Assembly: GCA_001485605.1 (NCBI GenBank)
Contig: FAON01000007.1
Location: 124,001 to 188,000, forward strand
From: Candidatus Kryptobacter tengchongensis
GTDB taxonomy: Bacteria > Bacteroidota > Ignavibacteria > Kryptoniales > Kryptoniaceae
Direction: 5' to 3'
DNA: 64,000 nt
The position numbers and the translations under genes are program-made. The notes under the pieces were generated by a model. It saw nothing but the letters and a program-made list of their open reading frames with translations. It was not told the DNA's origin and did not search any database. Below, one piece after another: positions 57,214 through 64,000 of this stretch (its first letter is position 1; every line of letters starts with the position of its first letter).

Positions 57214-58230
57214 CTAAAATCCAACTTTCAAATTGAACACATGATTTGCACTAAAATATGTCACCGGGACATAAGCATAATCAAACGACACCTTTAATCC
57301 AATCAAACTTTCCGTATTAACCCCAGCGCCAAGTGTATAATGATGCCAAATTGAAGTTAATTCACCTGACTTGCTATAATTATAGCCCGCTCTGAGGAAG
57401 AAAATATTTTTAAATGAATACTCAAATCCGAACTTATAAGCATCTATAGCGTAAAAGTTATTTGCTTGATATAATCCAGTGAGAGATAAATTGTTAACTT
57501 CACCTATCGTATAATTGTATCCAAGTCCAATTTCAAATGAAGTTGGCATTGGGAATGAAGCCGCTTCAACTTTATAAAATGTGACTCCTCTTTCCGAGCC
57601 TGGAACCACTGCCCTAACCCACAATCCCGAACCACCATATTTCATCGTTGGTCCTATATTCTTAACAACAACACCAAGTGAAAGTCCAGAAATATTCAAC
57701 ATATTTCGGTATTGAATTCCAGCATCAAACGCAAAACCAGTTGCGCTAACCCTTCCAAAACTTTCATTTACAAGGTTGAAATTTACACCAACAGAAACAC
57801 GATCGGATAATCTTTTTGAGTAAGTCAAACTCGCAACAAAAAAGTTCGGGCTTATAACCTCACCTGTTCCGTCAGGTTGAAATTCAGTCGTAATAGGAAT
57901 ATCTCCAAAATCAAATGTTCTTAACGATAGACCAACCGAACCAAACCCAAATTTTCCGACCAAAGCAAGATAATTAATTCCGATATCTGCAATATAACGT
58001 CGGTGAGAAAACATCGCCTGACCATTTCCGACGATCCAATCAACCCCACCCGGATTCCAAGTTATTGCTTCAACACCTTCTGCAAGGACTCCAGATGCAC
58101 CAGCCATAGCTGTATATCTTGCTCCAACTGGAATAGTAAGCTCAGGCGCAGCGGATGTTCCAGCTTTTGATTGCGCAAATAACCACTGCCCCGAAATTAG
58201 CAAAACAATTATTAAATAAATCTTTCTCAT
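57214..58230 (-). CDS. PorV/PorQ-family outer-membrane barrel
   Basis: 338 residues with signal peptide (LIIVLLISGQWLFAQ). GARYTAMAGASGVLAEGVEAITWNPGGVDW (about 37-66) is the diagnostic opening, and the last residues FNLKVGF are typical of barrel proteins folded by BamA. In type IX secretion, PorV binds cargo at the cell surface for the sortase. Here it is the last of three same-strand genes with a TonB receptor and a large secreted protein that has a C-terminal sorting-like domain, which suggests a shared function. Confidence 0.9.
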   Translation of the reverse strand: MRKIYLIIVLLISGQWLFAQSKAGTSAAPELTIPVGARYTAMAGASGVLAEGVEAITWNPGGVDWIVGNGQAMFSHRRYIADIGINYLALVGKFGFGSVGLSLRTFDFGDIPITTEFQPDGTGEVISPNFFVASLTYSKRLSDRVSVGVNFNLVNESFGRVSATGFAFDAGIQYRNMLNISGLSLGVVVKNIGPTMKYGGSGLWVRAVVPGSERGVTFYKVEAASFPMPTSFEIGLGYNYTIGEVNNLSLTGLYQANNFYAIDAYKFGFEYSFKNIFFLRAGYNYSKSGELTSIWHHYTLGAGVNTESLIGLKVSFDYAYVPVTYFSANHVFNLKVGF

Positions 58231-58261
58231 GGTTCAAACTCCGTTTTTTTATTTTTAAATA

Positions 58262-58285
58262 ACCGCCCCTAACGAAAGGGGCGGT
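58262..58285 (-). terminator. Hairpin between secreted protein and PorV
   Basis: A 9-bp perfect stem ACCGCCCCT / AGGGGCGGT with a 6-nt loop starts 8 bp past the stop of the 1095-residue gene. The tract after it on the minus strand is A-rich rather than U-rich, so it may attenuate or stabilise the upstream message rather than end it. Confidence 0.6.
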
Positions 58286-58293
58286 GTTAAATT

Positions 58294-61200
58294 TTAATAA
58301 GTTGGAATTATCTCCTCTTCTTGAACGATCATGAGCTTTAAAATTTTCGTCTTTCCAATATCCGGCATGTCAATATGGACAATGTAAATACCACTTGCAA
58401 CAGGAAGATTGTGCTCATTTCTTAAATTCCACCTCGCAAATTGCGAATCATCATCTTTATAAATCGTCTTCACAAGAACACCAGCAAGGTTGAATATCCT
58501 TATCGTTGCTTTCTTCGGCAAATGGTTGAAAGTTATATACTTTAACAACCTATCGGTTTCCATTAAATTAAATCCATAATATGGGTTCGGAAAAGCGTTA
58601 ATTTTTTCAACATCTTGACGGGCAAGTTGAACATCACCAACTGTTGGAGCTTGTGTGACAAATACAAATGTATCAGCAGGCGTATTTACACGATTTGGAT
58701 AAAGTTTTAAAGTTACATCTGCACGGTAAGGCTCTTGAGTTCCCCTTTGATATAACCACAAAGCCCACAAAACTGGATAAGCGCTATGATTAGAACCGTT
58801 GGTCATAAATCCTCTTCCTTGTGTTGGATCCCATGCTTTTCCAGTAGGATCATAATCACTATCTAAAATCCATATATATTCATATGGCGTAATTGCATCA
58901 TTCGCATCTGAGATATCCCATTGTCTATTTGCATTTCTATCACGAACGACGACATTTAACTGCCGAGGTGAGTTCGGATTTTCAATATCAAAAACCTGGA
59001 AAGGAACATCAAAGAACCCTTCATATGCACCATTATTCCATGTTTGATACATAAATGCTTTTTGCGATTTTGCTGGATCAACTGTATAAGGTTCTCCAAG
59101 GTCATATTTCCCATTATTATTTGCATCTGTATATCCAGTTTTTGCAGAAAATCTAATTTCAACTGATTTAAAATCACCTGGTGCCAAGCTACTTCCAGTG
59201 AAGTTTGGACCCAAAAATACAGCACCAAATAACAGCTCACCACCATTTGCTGGATTTCCTGTGAACCATCTATTTGCAGATGGCTCTGCAACCCATTCTT
59301 TCCCAGCAAGAGGTGGACCCATTACTTTTACAAAAATACCATCAACTACCGGATAAGCTTCACCCCCAGATTGATTTGTCCCGGTTGCTTTTACCTTATT
59401 TTCATTAACATCAACGATATACCAATTCCCTTCATTATCAAATCTTACTTGATAAGTATGTCCTGTTGTGATAGATGGATCAACAAGTATGGCGACCACT
59501 TCGCCATCACTTTTACCCTTATGTATAACTTCTAAGGTATCGCCCACCACTCCAAAGTATCTTGACCCAGGCGGTGGAGATTGCGGGGTGGCTTTAAGGA
59601 CAATCGGGGTGCTTTCAAGGGCTCTAAATGGAGACAATGGATCTGGGTTGTATGCATAGGCAGTCACAGCATAGTAATAAGTTTGACCATTTACAAGCGG
59701 TCGCTGACGGATATAATCTGTGGTCAAAGCAAGAAAATGTCTTATCCCGCTATTGCTACCGGTTTGAACTGGGACTGATAAAAGAACTCCCGTTTTCGGG
59801 TCTATAGTTCTATCAAGTATGACAGTGACATCATTGATGACATCATATGTTGCTATCTTAACAGCCTCATTTAAACCTGCTGTTGCCGAAGGTAATTGAT
59901 AAACGTTGTATCCCTCAAAAATAAATCCAGCTGATTTAAAGTTCTCAATTGCATTAACACTTGCCTGATCCCATCCCCAGTTTAACACAATTTGACGATC
60001 TAATTCAGCAACCTTAACATTTGGCGCTGGAGGTGGAGATGGCAAGACAAATAAATTATCATAGGCAAATTGAGCATAGGTATCATAATACTTTAGAACC
60101 AAAACACTTGAAAGATTATCAGCACCCATTGCTCCTATTAAGGCAACAACTATTTCAGCTGTATCTCCAAGGCTTAATCTAAATGGACCTGTCACATTAA
60201 CAATTCTTCTATCACCTGGTGGAATTACCCTTCCATCAATCCAACCTGTCCCCGTCACAGGATCACCTGCTACAGCATATTTTGTTGGATAAGCGTTTGG
60301 ATCCTGCGCTGTAAAAGCTGACCAAAATGGGACAAAAGATGGATATTCAGGTCTTGGCAAACCTCCTCTCATTAAATTAAACCATTGATTAGCATTTGTA
60401 GGGTCACTTATACCGGTTCCAGCAGCAAAGAAAACAAATGTTGTAAGTGGATTTTCATTCCAATATTTATAACCTTTCCTCCACTCCAAGCCAATAACAG
60501 CAGAATCATTTGGATTCCCAGTATAATATGCCGGACCTTGAAGGAAATCAAAACCAACAGCTGGGGCAGGATAACCTATCGCTTGATATTCTGCATCAAC
60601 TGTATTTGCATTATACACATAACCAAGACCAAGCACAGAATCACATCCAGCTAAATCGTCGGAATATTCCCCAAGGTCAGGGTCTGACCACTTAACAACA
60701 TAAACACTATCAATAGTTGAATTTGGATCTGCTGTTGCGGTTCCCTTGTAAATTATCCTGAATTGCTGGAAAATAATATTGTTCAACGGATTTGAAACAG
60801 CATAACACCATTCTGTAACTTGAATTTCAAGTCCTATGGGAACTGAGCTAAACACGCTTTGACCTAAACTTGCGTCTAAATCATTACCAACAGTCCAAAC
60901 CGTCTGAGTAGCACCGGGGATACCGGGGACATGGTTGGGATTATTAGGATCAAATCCAGGTCCGTATTTTACTTTATATGCATCTGGTCCGGTGGTTGTA
61001 TACCATGGCGCACCTTTATCAGCAGGCCAATCTTTCCAATCATTTTCATACTGTTGACGAAGTGCATCTTCATCAGCTGGCGTTACATCTTTAAGTGGTT
61101 TCATAAAATATTCCGCAGCGTCAGCTTTTAAATCAGCAGTTTGATAATCAGGGCGAACTCGCCATACTCTTTTGACATCCGGAAGATTATAATCTTCAGC

Positions 61201-61581
61201 TTGCCCCTTCGTTACTATCCTCCCCGGTCTTATACTTGTCCTGTAAAAAATTCCTTGCGCCCTTAAAACTGGAGAAACCCCATCATTAACAAGACCACCT
61301 ATCATCAAACCTTCTCTATAAATCATCCCAACACCACTACCTCTGGGGAATGTCCCATTATAAGAGTTTCTAATTAGCGGTGGCCAACCTAATCCTCCAG
61401 GAGAACTTATAACCGATATCCAACTTGTTATGTTATTCGCGTCAATGACTGTTTGTGTAACTCCAGCTGCACCTGATTTAAAGAAAAATTCTTCACCTCT
61501 TTTCTTTAAAGGATCTTCTCTACCTACCACCAACCCAATGAAAGTTAGTATAAATATTGAAAGGATTAAAATTCTCCTCAT
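58294..61581 (-). CDS. Large secreted protein with FN3-like, calcium-loop and C-terminal sorting-type domains
   Basis: 1095 residues. A signal peptide (1-20) leads. The middle holds an FN3-like domain around 525-560 (VKVAELDRQIVLNWGW). Two dockerin/thrombospondin-like loops are visible, DANNNGKYDLGE and DRNANRQWDISDAND. The last 90 residues (FPNPYYGFN, ATIRIFNLAGVLVKTI, LPVASGIYIVHID, KTKILKLMIV) match the FlgD-Ig/type IX C-terminal sorting domain, here with an acidic tail EEEIIPTY instead of the usual short basic end. It lies 27 bp after the TonB receptor gene. No enzyme motif was recognised. Confidence 0.85.
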   Translation of the reverse strand: MRRILILSIFILTFIGLVVGREDPLKKRGEEFFFKSGAAGVTQTVIDANNITSWISVISSPGGLGWPPLIRNSYNGTFPRGSGVGMIYREGLMIGGLVNDGVSPVLRAQGIFYRTSIRPGRIVTKGQAEDYNLPDVKRVWRVRPDYQTADLKADAAEYFMKPLKDVTPADEDALRQQYENDWKDWPADKGAPWYTTTGPDAYKVKYGPGFDPNNPNHVPGIPGATQTVWTVGNDLDASLGQSVFSSVPIGLEIQVTEWCYAVSNPLNNIIFQQFRIIYKGTATADPNSTIDSVYVVKWSDPDLGEYSDDLAGCDSVLGLGYVYNANTVDAEYQAIGYPAPAVGFDFLQGPAYYTGNPNDSAVIGLEWRKGYKYWNENPLTTFVFFAAGTGISDPTNANQWFNLMRGGLPRPEYPSFVPFWSAFTAQDPNAYPTKYAVAGDPVTGTGWIDGRVIPPGDRRIVNVTGPFRLSLGDTAEIVVALIGAMGADNLSSVLVLKYYDTYAQFAYDNLFVLPSPPPAPNVKVAELDRQIVLNWGWDQASVNAIENFKSAGFIFEGYNVYQLPSATAGLNEAVKIATYDVINDVTVILDRTIDPKTGVLLSVPVQTGSNSGIRHFLALTTDYIRQRPLVNGQTYYYAVTAYAYNPDPLSPFRALESTPIVLKATPQSPPPGSRYFGVVGDTLEVIHKGKSDGEVVAILVDPSITTGHTYQVRFDNEGNWYIVDVNENKVKATGTNQSGGEAYPVVDGIFVKVMGPPLAGKEWVAEPSANRWFTGNPANGGELLFGAVFLGPNFTGSSLAPGDFKSVEIRFSAKTGYTDANNNGKYDLGEPYTVDPAKSQKAFMYQTWNNGAYEGFFDVPFQVFDIENPNSPRQLNVVVRDRNANRQWDISDANDAITPYEYIWILDSDYDPTGKAWDPTQGRGFMTNGSNHSAYPVLWALWLYQRGTQEPYRADVTLKLYPNRVNTPADTFVFVTQAPTVGDVQLARQDVEKINAFPNPYYGFNLMETDRLLKYITFNHLPKKATIRIFNLAGVLVKTIYKDDDSQFARWNLRNEHNLPVASGIYIVHIDMPDIGKTKILKLMIVQEEEIIPTY

Positions 61582-61608
61582 GGTTTTAAACCTCCAGATT
61601 TTATTTTT

Positions 61609-64000
61609 TTAAAATTCAATCTTCAATCCAGCTCTTAACTGTCTTGGTGGACCAAATAGATCCTGCAAAATTCCATTGAATCTCCATTGATGTTGACGAT
61701 TTTCAAGGTTGATCGCTCTATACAGTTGAATATATGTTTCGCCAAATTGTTGAACGAAACTTCCACTAAGATCTGGGTTTGTTAAGAAACCATCATCATA
61801 CGCATTTCCAGTTCTGTAATAAACATTTATCACATTCTTTGTGTTAAACAAATTCTGGACATAGACATAGAAATTGATATTAGCTGGACCAATTGAGATA
61901 GTTTTATCAACTCTCAAATCAACATTCCATACCCATGGCGTTCTTGACGCATTTATAGGTTCAAGCGGGTTTCTGTTCCTTGGATCTCCATCATTTAGGA
62001 TTCCGCCATCATCAGCGTCTTGCTGTGCTATACCACCTGTGGCAAGTGTATACGGATGCCCACTGTTAAATGTTATAAGTAAGTTAACACCAAACCTTTC
62101 AAGCAGCGGACCACCTTCACCTTTACCAAAGCGATAATCAATGTTTATGCTTCCCCTATGTGTCTGATTATAAGTTAACGGAACAGTTAATGTAGGTGTA
62201 ATTTGAGTAATCCCAACCGCTGCCCACGCACCGTTTGCAAAAGAATTTGTTCCGCGCGCATCTTGCAATGTATAACTTACTTGCGCCTGAACTCTGTAGA
62301 CACGACGAATCCTTAATGTAAATTCAAGCCCATAAACATTTTCAAAATCCCCATTTGCATAAACAGCATATTTTGTCCCAGCAAATGTTCCAGAAGTAAT
62401 AGGCACAGTTGAAACCTGAAGCTGATTCCTAACATCTTTATAGAATCCAGTTATATCAAAAGCTGCGAAATCAGTAAACTGTTGTGAAAAACCAATCTCA
62501 TACTGAGTTGTTTTAACTGGATCAGGGTCAAAAGCAAGGGGATCAGGTATCAATTCAATTGATGGAAGATATACGCTCCCGGGATAATATGATAACCCAG
62601 CATAAAGCGAAGTCAGAGCCGGTGCCTGAACGAAAACACCATACTGGAGATGGAATACAGTTCTATCCGTAACAGGGAACGAAAATCCTAACCTCGGCTG
62701 AAGGTAAGCTCTGGGTTTACCTTTCTCAAGCCCAAGCAACTTTCTGTTAAACAAGTCAACCTCTGGAGCCGATGGGTTCTTAAATTTCCAAGCATCAAAA
62801 TACATATAATCATAACGAAGCCCGGCGTTTATAATTAAATCGCTGAATTCAATCCTATCTTGAATATAAGCAGAGAAAAAGTATGGATGCCTTGGTCCAT
62901 CTTCACCTGAATCAACCTTCCTTCCAAATCTATCAAAACCATAGTTATTAACATAGCTTCCAAGCAACCTATAAAGATAATTTTCATTCCTTGCGGAATC
63001 TGGCAAAGAATGGAATGCTCTAAACAAACCACCTGTCCCAAGTCCATAGTGGCGTACTGTCCATCTTTGATAACTTGTTCCAATTTTGAACTCGTGGTTT
63101 TTAACCTGCGATGTCAAAGCGATACTTCCGCCATAATAACCCTGCTGAAACTTGCTATATCCAGCAAACAAAGTTCCAGGTCTATAAAACGCAAATCCAT
63201 AAAAATCATATGGAGGTGGACCAACATACCTGCTGACATATTTGAAACGCTCACCATATGCACGCACAACCTGTAAACTATCATCATAAGCAAGGACATT
63301 ATCACCAAAGGCTGGTTCATAGGATTTATTTCGGTAATCAAGGAAACTCACAGATGCCTCTAAAAATGTCTTTGAAGATATGAAATAGCTCGCCTTAATA
63401 TCAAAGAAAAATTCGGTATTATCCGTTACTGGCAATCTCTCAAGATTGAAAATATTTCTCAACGAGTTATTTGCCCTCTCCCTTGACCAAGTGTACGCAC
63501 CCGCAACTCTTATTTGAAGCGGTTTGAAATCAAAAGTCAAAGTTCCATTCCCGGTGTATCTATTTACCATTCTACCTGGTATATTTGCATCATTCCAAGC
63601 TACAAGAGCCGAATCACCCTTTGTCCCACCTCTTCGTCCATTGTCTTTCATATATCCAAAATTATAACCCTTGAAGAAATGTGGTATATAATCCCTTACA
63701 AAGTTATTTTCTCCAGCCAGGAAAAACTTAACTCTTTCAGTTAGAAGTGGACCACCCAAAGTTAAAACAACATCTGAATAACCGTAAGAATATGTCCCAA
63801 GGAATTTCTTACCAGGATAATTTCCAAAATTATCTGTTTCAAATTGAGCCGATGCGGAAAACCTTGGTTTACCTGTTTTGAAAACTTGCTGAACGATTCC
63901 AGCGTTTGCATTACCAAATTCAGCATTGTAACCACCTGCTTGAACCGAGATTTCCTCAAGAGCCTCCGGGATTGTCGTCACCAAGCCACCGCCCAACGCT
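61609..64000 (-). CDS. TonB-dependent outer-membrane receptor (5' partial)
   Basis: The frame continues past the right edge; 796 residues are visible. The visible start (LGGGLVTTIPEALEEISVQAGGYNAEFGNANAGIV) is the plug domain end with its conserved AEFGNA motif. The rest is a 22-strand-type beta-barrel ending LRAGLKIEF with a terminal Phe. The missing N-terminus would hold a carboxypeptidase-like domain, the TonB box and the first part of the plug. It leads the trio with the secreted protein and PorV. The imported substrate is unknown. Confidence 0.93.
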   Translation of the reverse strand, partial: ALGGGLVTTIPEALEEISVQAGGYNAEFGNANAGIVQQVFKTGKPRFSASAQFETDNFGNYPGKKFLGTYSYGYSDVVLTLGGPLLTERVKFFLAGENNFVRDYIPHFFKGYNFGYMKDNGRRGGTKGDSALVAWNDANIPGRMVNRYTGNGTLTFDFKPLQIRVAGAYTWSRERANNSLRNIFNLERLPVTDNTEFFFDIKASYFISSKTFLEASVSFLDYRNKSYEPAFGDNVLAYDDSLQVVRAYGERFKYVSRYVGPPPYDFYGFAFYRPGTLFAGYSKFQQGYYGGSIALTSQVKNHEFKIGTSYQRWTVRHYGLGTGGLFRAFHSLPDSARNENYLYRLLGSYVNNYGFDRFGRKVDSGEDGPRHPYFFSAYIQDRIEFSDLIINAGLRYDYMYFDAWKFKNPSAPEVDLFNRKLLGLEKGKPRAYLQPRLGFSFPVTDRTVFHLQYGVFVQAPALTSLYAGLSYYPGSVYLPSIELIPDPLAFDPDPVKTTQYEIGFSQQFTDFAAFDITGFYKDVRNQLQVSTVPITSGTFAGTKYAVYANGDFENVYGLEFTLRIRRVYRVQAQVSYTLQDARGTNSFANGAWAAVGITQITPTLTVPLTYNQTHRGSINIDYRFGKGEGGPLLERFGVNLLITFNSGHPYTLATGGIAQQDADDGGILNDGDPRNRNPLEPINASRTPWVWNVDLRVDKTISIGPANINFYVYVQNLFNTKNVINVYYRTGNAYDDGFLTNPDLSGSFVQQFGETYIQLYRAINLENRQHQWRFNGILQDLFGPPRQLRAGLKIEF

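Overview
The window is AT-rich, gene-dense bacterial chromosome from a member of the FCB supergroup. The markers are outer-membrane PorV/PorQ-type barrels, a secreted protein with a type IX-like C-terminal domain, a TonB receptor, a Bacteroidota-style short primary sigma factor, GGGP synthase and a TIGR03545/TIGR03546 pair. It is probably not a typical Bacteroidota: the best promoters are E. coli-like (TTGACA-N17-TATAAT) rather than the Bacteroides TTTG/TAnnTTTG form, and microcompartment shell proteins are present. A thermophilic Ignavibacteriota/Kryptonia-like lineage is my best guess; K/E/I-rich proteins, a GH57 enzyme, a ferredoxin-dependent 2-oxoacid oxidoreductase and rubrerythrin agree with it. 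No rRNA, tRNA, CRISPR, prophage or insertion sequence was seen.

Left part (1-10.6 kb, + strand). The last 29 codons of a probable DUF559 endonuclease are followed by four tandem GC-rich palindromic repeats. Then come an acylating aldehyde dehydrogenase with a microcompartment-type C-terminal tail, AAG-type DNA glycosylase, macro-domain protein, 2-hydroxyacid dehydrogenase and aconitase. Next is a peroxide/oxygen-defence cluster: rubrerythrin, a CCG-domain iron-sulfur oxidoreductase, Dps, DUF3501 and PerR. A strong promoter overlaps a PerR-like box ahead of rubrerythrin.

10.6-16.3 kb (+) holds a secreted transglutaminase-like/TPR protein, a CHASE2 adenylate cyclase and biotin-protein ligase. 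16.3-30.0 kb (-) holds an orphan peptide-ABC ATPase, an NlpC/P60 lipoprotein, the primary sigma factor directly behind two BMC pentamer genes, a zinc-ribbon protein, a GAF/degenerate-GGDEF protein, a two-subunit pyruvate:ferredoxin-type oxidoreductase, ispG, a rhomboid protease, and pgk and gapA with a small secreted protein between them.

30.2-43.2 kb is mixed: cutA-potC-potD, ferredoxin, purM, an MFS carrier, nusB, a branched-chain amino-acid dehydrogenase coupled to a siderophore/B12-type ABC ATPase, a tail-anchored coiled-coil protein behind a perfect consensus promoter, alaS, GGGP synthase and gmhA. 43.2-51.3 kb (-) holds an HhH/outer-membrane barrel coupled to a PorV-like barrel, a TauE/SafE permease, DUF2279, a GH57 glucanotransferase-like enzyme and lysS. 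51.4-53.3 kb (+) holds a small membrane protein, a class II aldolase and ddl. 53.3-64 kb (-) is envelope-centred: TIGR03545/03546, lpd, PorV, a 1095-residue secreted protein and a truncated TonB receptor.

Two themes stand out. (1) A catabolic microcompartment seems to have its genes scattered: aldehyde dehydrogenase with a tail, two pentamers linked to rpoD, and possibly the class II aldolase. (2) A TonB receptor / large secreted protein / PorV trio, and a second HhH-barrel/PorV-like pair, look like outer-membrane systems of unknown substrate.
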